Of a stretch of DNA of 33,383 nucleotides, positions 10,817 through 21,466 are shown in pieces. Where the stretch lies: contig JAIWNI010000176.1 of assembly GCA_025331435.1 (NCBI GenBank), positions 1-33,383 on the forward strand, in the 5' to 3' direction. Each line of letters starts with the position of its first letter. The first letter of the stretch is position 1. The notes beneath the pieces are model-generated. The model did no database searches, was not told the origin of the DNA, and worked only from the letters and a program-made list of their open reading frames with translations. The position numbers and the translations under genes are program-made. The DNA is from Choanephora cucurbitarum. Its lineage: Eukaryota; Mucoromycota; Mucoromycetes; Mucorales; Choanephoraceae.

Positions 10817-12986
10817 ATGACTACAGATAGACCAATTCATACATTAGAACAACTACATGCTCTACTTGAACAACAGTTAGAGAGACTAGTTGTCGTACAA
10901 AAAGAGATTGGTCTAACACAGGAAGAACAAGAAAACCAAACTTCAGTTGTACTCTCTTCAGCTATTCAGTCTGTAAAGCACCAAGTCGACAAAGTGTATC
11001 AGTCCAAACAAGAGATGTTGAGCACGATCGAATCAGTACAGGGGAATATCCTTTCATTCAAAAAACTGATGGGCGAGTTTGCTTCAAACACAGCCGTACT
11101 CCACCCTCAGAAATCACTTGTTGCCAACTTGACTGACATCATGCAAGAACGCGATCAAGTTCAACAAGTAAGCTCCATCTCATAAGTCGAGCTCAAGTTT
11201 TCTAACACAATAGTTTGACAGAGATATGATCAACGATTAAGCCACGTCAAAGACTTGTATGAACAACTGAATGGATTTAAAATAGCCTTGGGAGATTTTG
11301 TCAATACATCCCTCATGATGTCAAGTGAGATCGACGTCTCTTCACTGGCTGTCAATGCACTTGAAGAGGAAATCCAGCGCTGTCAGATTGAATATGCCAA
11401 CAGAAAACAGAGTGTGGAGGAAGGCGTCAATAGGATCATGAGCTTATGTGTTCTGATGGGACTTGAGCCTCAGTCTGAACTAGATAAGGCGATTGAGCAA
11501 TTCTACCGAGAACAAGATCCAGATCATCGCATGCACCTGTTTCATCAGTTAGTTACCCAAGACATACTTAGCTATATTACCCAGCGCGTAGATAAACTAG
11601 AAGAGCAGAAACAACAGATTGAGTTTCGAAAAGAAGAAATCGGTCATAATCTTAAGCGTCTATGGAGTCGTTTGCATGAAGATCCTCAAGCATGCGAGAC
11701 TTTTCTGATGACGCACCGAGGTCTAACTTGTCGTGAACTTGAAAAGGTAAGCAAGGCATACAGATAAAAAGAGATTTAAGCAGATTGATACTGAGTTCTA
11801 TTCTCGTGAAGTATGAAGAGGAATTGGCGCGCATGTTGAAATTGAAGCAAGAACGTATTGGTGATTTCATTCAAACAGCACGTGAAGAACTGGAATCTTT
11901 ATGGAATCAACTGTATTATAGTGATCAACAACGCGCACAATTTGCACCTGCACAGACAGGTAAGTTTTTTCTTTTTATTAAAAAGAAATGCATAGATTAC
12001 TCAAACACTTATGGACATAAAGATGAATGGACAGACGCAGTGCTTGAAGCCCATGAAAATGAGATTTGTCGGTTGCAATTAGAAATAGAGGATTCAAAAT
12101 ATATTTTAGAGTTGATTGAAAAACATATGCGCCTTAAAAAAGAAATTGAAGAGTTTGAAGCAACCACTAGCGATCCCAATCGATTGTTTGGCAAAGGACA
12201 GCGCGATCCTGGTCGTCTTTTGAGAGAAGAAAAGTTCAGAAAGCGTATTTCTCGAGAACTTCCCAAGGTTACAAAGGAGCTTGAAGGCGCTTTGCTCGAA
12301 TTTGAAGCTCTTAAAGGCTACCCTTTTCTAGTGTATGGACAGCCCTATTTTAATGTGATCTACGGTGATGATCTGAAGGAGCCTGAAAGTCAGGATAAGG
12401 TGAGTCTGAAGCTCGAGAGTGTCTAGTTCAATCTGTTGAATTCTTTTTTGTAAGCCTGATCCACCTGTCAAAAAAGAAGAGGTAACACAACCTCCTCGTA
12501 CGCCTCGCCGAGATGCTACACCTCTCATAAAGCGCAAACCACTTACAAGCCCTCGATTGACACGATCAAAGCCTTCGATCTTCAACACACCACAGCCCAA
12601 TCGAGTCAGAAATCTTCATCTTTCTTCTACTCATGCTAAAGAACGCAAATATGACTCTGGTAGTACAACTATTCTGCACCGTATTAGAGAGACCAACATC
12701 CGAAAACAAAAGACAGTGAAACGTAGTAATCTGTTTGATGAGGATTCAGATGAAGAAGAAGTGGAAGAAGAGAATAGAGCTCCTATTCATCAAGCAAATA
12801 GAGTAAGTATGGAATTAGTCTGAATCGTATGAGGATACTCATTGTAGTCTATAGAAGCATAAGCATTCAAAGCGTTTTAAGCATGGTTTAGGTCAATCAG
12901 ATAGTGACGATAATATAGGTCTTGATTTAGGCATTTTTGATGATGGTCCTGACTTAAGTGACATGTCCGAAGCTGAAGATGCTTAA
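10817..12986 (+). CDS. ASE1: Ase1/PRC1/MAP65 microtubule-bundling protein
   Basis: Six exons: 10817..11167, 11222..11746, 11812..11959, 12023..12399, 12455..12802, 12855..12986; phases close, 626 aa. Residues 1 to about 400 are almost entirely heptad-type coiled coil. The spectrin-like microtubule-binding region is recognised by IQTAREELESLWNQLYYS, QFAPAQTDEWTDAVLEAHE and RLLREEKFRKRISRELPKV, which match the conserved MAP65/PRC1 core. The C-terminal 150 residues are basic and Ser/Pro/Thr-rich, with several TP/SP sites suited to Cdk control, and the tail is acidic. The family crosslinks antiparallel microtubules at the spindle midzone; this is inferred. Introns 2 and 4 use GAAG and TAAG acceptors, required by phase. 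Intron 3 (63 nt) has no stop and is a multiple of three, so its retention would stay in frame. Confidence 0.92.
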
Positions 12987-13564
12987 TTCTTCTTCCTTTC
13001 TCTTTTTTTTTGTATATATATATAATAAATTATCCTTTGTTAAATAGTGTTTTTGATAACATATATACTTGTTTGATAGACTTGTATCATAAACATTGCC
13101 ACCTTTTTCTTTATTGCAAAGAAATAAACATGTCACACTATCAAGCAAAGATAGTCTAGTCAATAGCTTTGTAAGGCCGTAAACAACAGTTTCAAATCAA
13201 ACAAAATAAACAATGTAGAATGCATTTCCCGGAATCTAACAAACAATTTTAGGTAAATTTGTAAAGCTGTAATAGGGCTTGACAGAAAAAAAGCATATCG
13301 TATCTATTCTTAAATTTGAAAAACGAACAGACATAAAAACAATTACTACAACCTTCTTTAATAGATCAAGAACAATTGGCAGTAGGTTTAGAAAGTCTGT
13401 ATAGTTTATTTGCAACTTTATCTGACTGTCAATTGGTATCACCAGAAATTGAAAAGGAGTTTAGCTGTCATAACAATATCTGCATAAACCAGATCTTTCC
13501 GATCTATTTACATTGTTCAAATACCATTCATTTCATGACAAATTTTCATGCTATTTGAAAGATT

Positions 13565-13723
13565 ATGATGGTTGGAAATGCAGCCAGAAAGTTTGTTGAA
13601 GGATATGCTCAGACACTAACAATTGAACCAATCTCCATTCACAAAAGCAACAATCAATCTGTTGACCAATCAGAAGTCATCTATTTTATGAATCGAGACA
13701 TGGTTCTTTTCTTTCCTTTATGA
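13565..13723 (+). pseudogene. Short coding-like ORF, probable relic
   Basis: Fifty-two codons starting MMVGNAARKFVEGYAQ and containing SNNQSVDQSEVIYF before a TGA. The residue composition is protein-like, but no upstream or downstream exon could be joined and no family is recognised. It could also be a small gene. Confidence 0.22.
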
Positions 13724-13875
13724 CTGAAAAAGAGTGGCTACACCATACTGTAGTTGTACCATGGAGATGATTGCTAAAATCATTTCTTTTTTTATTATAA
13801 TCGTTTACAGGGGAAAAAAGACGGATTATGTTGTCTCTTGAAGATTGGCGATAATTGGGTTTAGAAGAGCTTTTC

Positions 13876-14001
13876 TCATTCTAATATGTCCTCTTTTCCA
13901 AGTAATACAGTAATTCTATCTTCAGATACAAATAGACTTCGAGAGCCTGAAAAGTAAAACTTTGTTCCATTTGGTCTCTTTTTTTGAACAATTCCAATCA
14001 T
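13876..14001 (-). pseudogene. Short coding-like ORF, probable relic
   Basis: Forty-one codons on the minus strand, MIGIVQKKRPNGTKFYFSG followed by SRSLFVSEDRITVLLGKED, ending at TGA. The pattern reads like a beta-strand-rich segment of a real protein. It stands alone in a gene-poor block; a decayed gene or element is the likeliest explanation. Confidence 0.28.
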
Positions 14002-14463
14002 CTCTAGCTCATTTCATAAGTACATGTAGAACAATCCAGTCATGCTAAGTGGAGTTATAGATCATTTGGGTATCTAAACTGTAGAGAAAAACTGGCTCCT
14101 TGGATTTAGTTGGCACTGTAGAAAACAAAAGGCATCTGCTTTCGTAGTTTTATTGATCAAGAAGGATTTTCGAGTGTGCAAATGAAATGTAAAAAAAAAA
14201 AGACCAGAAGCAAAAAGATAGACAACCTATAGCATAAATGAACTAAACAGAGCCTTTTTAAATGAAGGCGCTTAAGTGAATCAAGCACTACAGATGCAAA
14301 GAAGAAAGTTGTTCAAAGAAGCATAGACATTGATCAAAAAGATCTGAACGTAAAAACGTTTTAGAAATTCGACTTAGATAACCCTTAAAACGCTTGTATT
14401 TTTTGATTGCAGTATGAGTAATTTTTCCTCTTTTAAAAAAGCCTGTTGCAAATGAAATAATAG

Positions 14464-16073
14464 ATGTCTAAAGCTAATAAACAACCAAAGACGCCTCGCT
14501 TCTACTTTTGGCGAAAGACTTTATCACTATCAGACTTAAACCTACCACGTGGAGCCAAAATTACGATTGATGCCTTACGTACACTTAGTCTGATTCCATC
14601 ATTTATTGGATTCTTATACAACAGCCAACAAGCTTTACATGTTCCCTTTCGAGATGCAGGGGGTGCCATCATACTTCAGAGCTCACAGATAGACTATATT
14701 GTAGCTAGTTTTTGGGTAAGTGATGCTGATCGAAAGCATGAGATTGTCACTCACATTAGATCAAGTGTGCTCTTGCAGGTTATTGGAACTGGATTCTAAC
14801 AACCAGTATGATGAGACGATGGATCTTTCATTACGAAATCAGCAGTGCTATTGTCCGTCTGATCACCTTTATTGTTATCACTTGGTCTATTTCAGCTTGG
14901 GTCAGTACACGCAATGGTCCTGAACAGCCCATTCGTACTTGGATGATCAACTGCTTTATTTTGTTGATCACCGATATCGTTCGACTGTCAATCGTATCTG
15001 ATCCCAAATACCATGGCAAGACAGCCAATGTGAAGGATCCCAACTTGTTTCTTAAACTGACCATCATGAAAGTCTTGATTTTTCCCATGTCAGTCGCCAC
15101 CTGTCTCTCTGTCTTTGCTGTTCTGTACCAGATTGATCAACTTCAATATACCACCAGTCAACTGATGGTTGGTTCGCCTCTCTTTAGTCAGCCACTCCAA
15201 CCATCGATCACACCCTCTGTACTTGTACTGATTGTCTCTTCATGGTCAGACTACGACAGACGCCAGATGCTTCGAAAATCGTCCCTTAGACTGCTGTCTT
15301 CATCCCACATGCAAGTCAACTATCGCTTTGTGATCGGACAGCCTCCTTCAGCCAGACAACAGTTGGTGAATACCAACAAGATACTGAAAGAAGTTGAGGC
15401 CTATCATGATCTTATTCTTGTGCAAGCATCAGATCGACCAGAAGATAAGAGCAGAAAGGTGTTGGCTGCACTTGAATGGGCTGAATCAATGCAACAGGAT
15501 TTTGTGATCAAGACAGAGGATGATGTGTTTGTACGCTGGGATACCGTACTTACTGAATTAGAACAGCACCCCTCTCAGCATGATTGGAAAGGATCTACCT
15601 GGAGAAATATACCCTTACGCATGGCCGAAAAGAGCCTGCAGATTGATTACGCTTTACCTATGCTTCCTGCTTATACCCATAGCATGTTCTATATTCTCTC
15701 AAAAGATACGCTTCGTCTGATTGTCTCACCTCATTCTATACGTCGATTTATTAGAGATGATGGCAAGAATATTGCCATTTGGCTATTTGGATTTTATGTA
15801 AAACCGATACATGATAAACGTATTCAGGATGATCGTTATGTATGTGAAGATGATATGATTGCCAAGCGTGTTCATACCTTATCCGAGATGGCCAAGATGT
15901 ATTTCAATATAGCCAATGAACGGCCTCAGTGTTTCGGATTGAATCCATTGCATTGTGCTGTATGTTATCCTTGTCAAGGAAAGAGAATAGGCTGGCGAAC
16001 ACTTCATTTGGATTGTGATGAACATGGTATTTATCTTAGAGAAATGTCTGGATTTCCTCAACTTGTTCAATAA
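14464..16073 (+). CDS. Multi-pass membrane protein with GT31-like glycosyltransferase domain
   Basis: Exons 14464..14715 and 14760..16073 (44-nt intron; the TTAG acceptor at 14758-14759 is required by phase) give 521 aa. The N-terminal half has hydrophobic segments near residues 70-98, 111-131, 147-162 and 184-207, so several membrane passes are likely. From about 235 the sequence follows the Galactosyl_T (GT31) pattern: RRQMLRKSS, NYRFVIG, an acidic DXD-type motif KTEDDVFVRW (E337-D338-D339) and a later CEDDM (446-450) in the usual EDV position. A cysteine cluster C475-x7-C-x2-C-x2-C may form disulfides. GT31 enzymes transfer Gal or GlcNAc in beta-1,3 linkage in the Golgi; substrate here is unknown. 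Most GT31 enzymes are single-pass type II proteins, so the multi-pass N terminus is odd. Confidence 0.8.
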
Positions 16074-16141
16074 AGCTATTTTTCGGTCATTTAAATGGCA
16101 TTTTTCTTTCTCTTTTTTTTTTTTAAATTTTACGCGACCCT

Positions 16142-17851
16142 ATGGAGCCTGTACAGAAAAAAGCTCGTTATAGTACACCTGAACTAGAGAACGAAGAGAA
16201 AGCATCACTCGGCAACAACAATGATTCCACCGATCTTTATTTAGATACTATCGATAGACACATGTTAGATTTTGATTTCGAAAAAGTATGTTCCATTTCA
16301 CTTTCTCAAATCAATGTCTATGCCTGTTTGACCTGTGGCAAATATTACCAAGGACGTGGCAAATCTTCGCATGCTTACTTCCATAGTATGGACAAAGATC
16401 ACCATGTCTTTATCAATTTGCGTACCTTAAAAGTCTATGTTTTGCCTGATGGTTATGAAGTAGATAATCCTTCATTAAATGACATTAAGGTAAGTTAGCA
16501 GACAAGGTATGACAACATCTAATCTTGATGCGATAGTATGTATTGAATCCTATTTTGACTAAACAACAAGTGCATGCGTTGGATAACAAGTTGGTCATGT
16601 CTTATGATTTGAACAACAAACATTATTTACCTGGTTTTGTGGGTCTCAATAACATCAAGGCAAACGATTATGTGAATGTGGTCATTCAAGCATTGGCTCA
16701 TATGCCTGCCATTCGAGACTATTTTATAGTAGAAGATTTTGAAAAGAAAGGAGCATCACAGCTAGGTAAGTTAAAAAAAGAAAAAAGGAATCTTTATGAT
16801 GAATAGCTTATGTCTATATGATTTTAGTCTGTCGATTTGGTGCATTGATCAGAAAGATGTGGAATCCAAAGGCATTTAAGGGACAAGTGAGTCCTCATGA
16901 ACTTTTACAGGAAATCTCAAATGCAAGTCAAAAGAAGTTCAAATTGACAGAGCAGAGCAATGCCATTGATTTCCTATCTTGGTTCTTGAATACATTGCAT
17001 AAGGATTTAGGTGGTAATCGAAAAAAGAACAGCAGTAAGTGCTTTTAAAAAGGAGACAATGTCTGTTATGTTGAATTGGCCTAACATCTTAAGTAAAGGT
17101 ATTATCTATAAGCAATTACAGGGTGAAGTCAAGATAGAGTCACAAGAGTTTACACCCAATGGTACAGATGTAGATGCTGCTCTCTTAAGATTTAGTGAAT
17201 CAAAACCTACCAAGACAACACAGACACCATTTTTGTTTTTAGCACTTGATTTACCACCAGCACCTTTATATCAGGATGAAAAGGAAAAAGACATTATTCC
17301 CCAAGTACCCTTGACGACCATTCTCTCTAAATTCAATGGTGTGAAAGTACAAGAAGTAGGCAATCAGATGAGAAAATACAGTATCGTTCGTCTGCCTCAG
17401 TTTTTGATTTTCCATATTAAACGGTTTAGCAAGAACAATTGGTCAAGTGAAAAGAACCCTACCATTGTCAATTTCCCTATTCAAAACATTGACATGTCTC
17501 ATTGTAAGCCATTTGAATAAAAAAAAAAGAGATGAAGTAGGCTAATGATCTTTTTTTTTTTTAGTCACCAGTGATCCTCAGGTAGAAACATTAGGTGCTT
17601 ACTATGATTTAGTGGCCAATATCTGTCATGAAGGTAAACCTGAATCTGGTTCTTATAAGGTGCATGTACGCCATCGTGGTACAGGACAATGGTATCAAAT
17701 TCAAGACTTGATTGTAGAAGAAATCATGCCTCAAATGATCTTTTTGTCCGAAAGTTATATTCAGGTAAAGTTGGAATGAGTTAGATAACATAGATACTGA
17801 TGACTTTAATATCTGTAGATTTGGGAGAGAAAGAAGGCAAAAGATCAATAA
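16142..17851 (+). CDS. USP39: Sad1/USP39-type U4/U6.U5 tri-snRNP protein, inactive USP fold
   Basis: Six exons: 16142..16489, 16537..16765, 16828..17034, 17099..17503, 17565..17764, 17819..17851; 473 aa, phases consistent. A UBP zinc finger is seen near residues 50-110 (INVYACLTCGKYYQGRGK, SHAYFHS, HHVFINLRTLKVYVLPDGYE). The USP-like domain follows: YLPGFVGLNNIKANDYVNVV replaces the catalytic Cys box with Asp, so it is not a peptidase, as known for USP39/Sad1. LTLDLPTAPLY-like FLALDLPPAPLY, EKNPTIVNFPI and C-terminal IWERKK are family hallmarks. The protein stabilises the tri-snRNP during splicing; nuclear role inferred. The third intron ends TAAAG after a CTAAC branch site. The stop codon lies 17 bases from the stop of the convergent GMF1 gene. 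Confidence 0.95.
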
Positions 17852-17868
17852 AAAAAAGAAAAGGGAAT

Positions 17869-18562
17869 TTAGAGTAATTGCTTAGTTAAGAATTCATCTG
17901 TCAATGTCTCTGCATCACGGATATCAAATCCCTAAAAAAAAAAGAATCGTATTGAAGTTAGTGTTTCTATTGGATAGATCATCTCTTATTCACTTTACTC
18001 TGTTTACGCCTATTTTCTCTTGAAGATATGTCTTGGCACTTGCATACTTTATAGATAGAAAATAAGTTATTTTGATCTAATTCAATTTAAAACTGTCACT
18101 TACAAGCATATTGATTTCAGCCTTGGCAGTAGAAGGTGACCAATAGATAAACAGTAATGGGAAATTGACTCTTCCATCACTGTATTTTAACTGGTTCAGA
18201 AGTTAGTATTACACATAAAGTAGAAATGACATAATGACTTTACTTCATAACTCAAGATAACAAATCGAGGTGTATTCTCAGGCAATTCTTGATAGCATAA
18301 ATGAATACCAAGTTATCCAGCTTGATTCTCGACTTACCTTCCACTAGCTCTTCAATAGGTGTATTTTCATAGACTTCTTCTTCCACTATCTTTAGTGTCT
18401 TTCGATCGATTTGTACTAAACAAGATACCATAAGCAACTCTATCAAGTAAACGCGTGAAGGACATTACAGACAAATGCAGCATTTCCGCTTTTGTATTTA
18501 GAAAAACGGAATTGGTTGATCTTCTCGACAAGTTCGGGGTCGATTTCACAAGTGGATGTCAT
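17869..18562 (-). CDS. gmf1: Glia maturation factor homologue (GMF1), ADF-H domain
   Basis: Six small exons: 18469..18562, 18338..18415, 18244..18287, 18104..18190, 17999..18046, 17869..17931; all phases close, giving 137 aa, the usual size of GMF. The whole protein is one ADF-homology domain: NQFRFSKYKSGNAAFV, LQIDRKTLKIVEEEVYE, ELPENTPRFVILSYELKY, DGRVNFPLLFIYWSPS and the C-terminal FDIRDAETLTDEF. GMF binds the Arp2/3 complex and promotes branch removal at actin patches; that role is inferred. Introns 2 and 4 end in CAAG and AAAG rather than YAG, forced by phase. Convergent with the USP39 gene. Confidence 0.92.
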
Positions 18563-19060
18563 TTAGAGATGTAGAAAAAAACAAAAAGGTACAATGAATC
18601 AAATTCTATCTTGTAAGCGATATCATTTTCTACTGCCGAATAGAATTTTAACCTCAAAAAAAAAAAGGCTGATCCAATGCAAAATTAGTGTGGATTTATG
18701 CTCATGGTCATGATGTGTTGTTAATACAAAGCACTTTAGCTAGTCATTAAGCACAACACACCAATGGCATAGCAAACAAATGAAAAGAACCAGTTTATAC
18801 ATCATGATATCACATAGAGAAAATGCCAAGATCCCCCCCCCTCGTTGAACAAAAGGGAGTCTTGTCAAAAGTTGTCATTGGATTAAAGCGTACCATTTTC
18901 TTGATAAAATAGCCTAAAACTTGTTTCATCTGAATCATAAGAAAGGTTAAAGAAGTAGGCTACATCACTCTACTCCTTTTTATTTGAACCTAATTAATCA
19001 TTAAGAAATAACTTAAATAGAACCCTTTTAGACTTTGTTACGCTCTCATCCCAAATTAAT
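18563..19060. promoter_or_regulatory. Divergent promoter region, GMF1 and unknown gene A
   Basis: A 498-base AT-rich spacer between divergent start codons. It contains a 9-C run at 18833..18841 and A/T runs. No coding signal or RNA gene is seen. Promoter function is inferred from position only. Confidence 0.4.
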
Positions 19061-19540
19061 ATGCCCTATCAAGATAGACACGCATTGCTAATTGACTGTA
19101 TGAAGACACCTTATGCTTGGCGTCCTTTAAACAGGCTACAAGATGACCTACACCAACTAGAGTTACTCCAGTTCTCTTGTTCTTTTGATCGAAAGGGCAT
19201 GCGAACCATCTTGCTCAGTATTCTCTCAGGTACTGCTGAAGATAGCCTAGAGCCTGTCTTTGATCTACACCAACGCTTTCCTGGCTGCTTTAACTATGTC
19301 TATCTGCATGCACCTAAATATGTCAAGGCAACCCTAGGTATGCTGATGGCATTAGATCATCAAGATACACCTAAAGAATTGACTGTCAGCGACAAAGACA
19401 TCTCTATGTCTGAACTATGTGTTGACAGAGCCATCTTTTATCGCAACTTGGTCAAGTTGAAAAAGGGAATTACAAAGGCAGATGATGTATATAATCGTTT
19501 ATTATTTGAAAAGAAATTTGACTTGACATGGCATGAATAA
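19061..19540 (+). CDS. Unrecognised 159-aa protein, family member A
   Basis: Single exon, 159 aa, starting MPYQDRHALLIDCMKTPYAW. I do not recognise a domain. It aligns along its length with the protein encoded at 21467..22008 (-): both share an M-x-Y-x-x-R start, K-x-x-Y-x-W, a Asp-Arg-Lys/Glu segment, RFP followed by VY-x-x-AP-x-Y, a T/F-x-R-x-L/V-x-K-L-K stretch, and an F-x-L-x-W C terminus. No signal peptide or membrane segment is visible. It is convergent with the two-RRM gene, with only 9 bases between the stop codons. Function unknown; a small globular cytosolic or nuclear protein is my reading. Confidence 0.75.
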   Translation: MPYQDRHALLIDCMKTPYAWRPLNRLQDDLHQLELLQFSCSFDRKGMRTILLSILSGTAEDSLEPVFDLHQRFPGCFNYVYLHAPKYVKATLGMLMALDHQDTPKELTVSDKDISMSELCVDRAIFYRNLVKLKKGITKADDVYNRLLFEKKFDLTWHE

Positions 19541-19549
19541 AATTGTGAT

Positions 19550-20420
19550 TTAGTAAGGACGATAATGGGATTGATTTCTAGTTGAGTGAGAGGCATGAAC
19601 AGGACCACCTTCATTATCTCTTGAGTGTCTTGCATTGTCTTGTTGGTTGTATCGATGATTGTTTCCTGCACGTTGAGAACGCATACCATAACCATTGCCC
19701 CCATTGTTATTACCATAATAAGCAGCAGCAGCAGCAGCCATTTGAGGGTACATTCCATAACGCATTGTGTTTGGTTGGTATCGACTGTTAGGTCTATAGT
19801 TCGTGTTCATAGGAGCACGCGTTTGTTTTCCCTTGGGCATGGCTCGCTTCACTTCAATCTACAGTAAGAAAATGGTCAATCAGGCTATCAAGCGTGCTCA
19901 TCCAACTACTTACTGTCTTGTCCTTGATAGCCAAATGTGTCTGTCTCAAGGCTTCTTCAACACCTTCACTACTTTCAAATGTAATGAAACCAAAGCCTCG
20001 GGGTCTACCAGTATCACGCTCCAGCATCAATGTAGCATCCAATACATTACCGAATTGAGTGAAGAATTGACGAAATTCTTCTTCGTTTACTTCAGGTGAA
20101 ATACCGCCTACAAAAATCTTTTCTGTCTTGTCTTGTTCTTCACGAGGAATAGCTCGTTTGGGATCAATCTATCTTTTATAGGTTAAATCAGATTGTCTTC
20201 ATTCGATAGTCACTTCTTACCCTTTTACCGTCTAGATAATGATGATCTTGACTGACAATCTTATCTACTTCTGCATTCTCCTTCATTGTCAAGAAACCAA
20301 ACCCTCTTGAGCGTTGAGTGAGAGGATCCCGCATAACAGTGCATTCAATCACCTGGCCAAACTGAGAAAAGTAATCACGTAAGCTTTCTAAAATAGATAT
20401 ATGTAATATTTTAGAACAAG

Positions 20421-20454
<34 letters not shown>

Positions 20455-21088
20455 AATGATTTATTTGCAAAAATAAATAACATAGAAAATGAGGCTACTA
20501 CTAAACTCGTCATTCTAACTTTCTTACCATCTGTTGTTTCCCAATTCAATCCACCAATAAACATTTTTCTATTATAAGAAAACACCTATCTCCTTTAGTA
20601 TATATACCTATATGTTATCTTGCATACCCTTCATCTGTATTTGCTGCACTGGCAACAATCGGCTTATCAGTCTGAGGTTCTGTATCTAATCGCTTATTCG
20701 TATTAGTAGGCTGTGAGGGAGTGGGTCGTTGCTTATTGTTGTAGTTGTAAGATTGCATATTGTATTGTCTCATCATATGTTGAACTTGGTAAGGGTTCAT
20801 CATCTGTTGTTGAAGACTCATCTGATAGGCAGCCATATATTGTTGATATGGAATGTTCCGAAAACCCCACATGCCCATGTTACCTTCATTGTTCATTTGT
20901 TGTTGTTGTTGAGGTGGATGTTCGCGTAGATCATCGTGTGATTTCTGTTGTTGGTCTTCTTCTTGTTCTTCATTCACTTCTACAGGTTCTTTGTCATACA
21001 AGTCATTTTGATGGAATCCATCTTCTGTCTCTGCTGTATCGTAAGCATTGTAAAGATCATCATCAAAGTCGTCAGACATGGTTGTCAT
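19550..21088 (-). CDS. HRP1: Hrp1/Musashi/DAZAP1-type hnRNP with two RRMs
   Basis: Five exons: 20628..21088, 20528..20568, 20221..20387, 19914..20168, 19550..19858; 410 aa. The N-terminal 150 residues are acidic, then Q/M/N/Y-rich and low complexity. RRM1 has RNP2 KMFIGGL (155-161) and RNP1 RGFGFLT (195-201); RRM2 has KIFVGGI (240-246) and RGFGFITF (280-287); IEVKRAMPK closes it. The tail is Ala/Gly/Asn/Tyr/Arg-rich with a poly-Ala run. The tandem RRM layout matches yeast Hrp1/Nab4, which binds UA repeats in pre-mRNA 3' ends for cleavage and polyadenylation, and animal Musashi/DAZAP1. I cannot decide between these orthology groups. The start at 21088 is followed by a second in-frame ATG at 21079. 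Intron 2 carries a GA repeat. Confidence 0.9.
20425..20452. repeat. (GA)14 microsatellite inside an intron
   Basis: Uninterrupted GA dinucleotides on the plus strand, within intron 2 (20388..20527) of the two-RRM gene. On the transcribed sense it is a CU tract, upstream of the acceptor. Confidence 0.9.
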
Positions 21089-21466
21089 TATGATTGTAAA
21101 AGAAGAAAAAAAAAAAGAGTATTTTTTTTTCAACTATTTTTTTTTTCACTCACTCACTCTCCGTTCAAATGTGTTTATATCCAATCAAATTAGAGTATAG
21201 GGAGGGTCTTTAAATAAGGACCACTGCTTAGATCCTTACAAGTGTCTTACTTTAGGGGCAAACCAAATGTGTGCTCTTTTTTTTTAAGATAGTAGAATAC
21301 AGCAACAGACCAAATTGTTACTTGTAGAATAAAGTAGTCATCAAAGGAGTGACTATAGCTTTTTCTCTCCTTTTTAAAAAATAACAACTAAATCAATGTA
21401 GTCTAAATTGGTCTTGATTCCACCCGGATAGACATCTTTCTTTTATTGGCAATAGTTATCTTTAGA
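21089..21466. promoter_or_regulatory. Promoter region of the two-RRM gene and 3' flank of gene B
   Basis: About 380 bases between the stop of gene B and the start of the two-RRM gene, both on the minus strand. Contains A/T runs next to the start codon (about 21103-21147), a CCAAT at 21181..21185 and AT-rich sequence. No coding signal. Confidence 0.4.

Larger units (their letters stand above)
12987..14463. other. Gene-poor interval with short relic ORFs
   Basis: No intact gene is supported. Two short coding-like stretches stand out: plus-strand 13565..13723 (52 aa from an ATG) and minus-strand 13876..14001 (41 aa from an ATG). Neither has convincing splice partners. The first 60 bases after the Ase1 stop are AT-rich and probably 3' UTR. 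The rest is AT-rich sequence in which I see no RNA gene or repeat. Confidence 0.45.

Noticed and set aside
11784..11811. CAG acceptor at 11781..11783 for Ase1 intron 2
   Set aside because: It puts the next exon one base out of phase; the GAAG acceptor at 11808..11811 keeps the frame and the coiled-coil register.
14777..14778. GCAG acceptor at 14775..14778 for the GT31-like gene
   Set aside because: It shifts the frame and leads to a stop after six codons; the TTAG site at 14756..14759 keeps the long membrane-protein frame.
20713..21093. Plus-strand ORF opposite the N-terminal exon of the two-RRM gene
   Set aside because: Cys/Val/His-rich antisense of the Q/N/Y-rich region; no independent coding signal.
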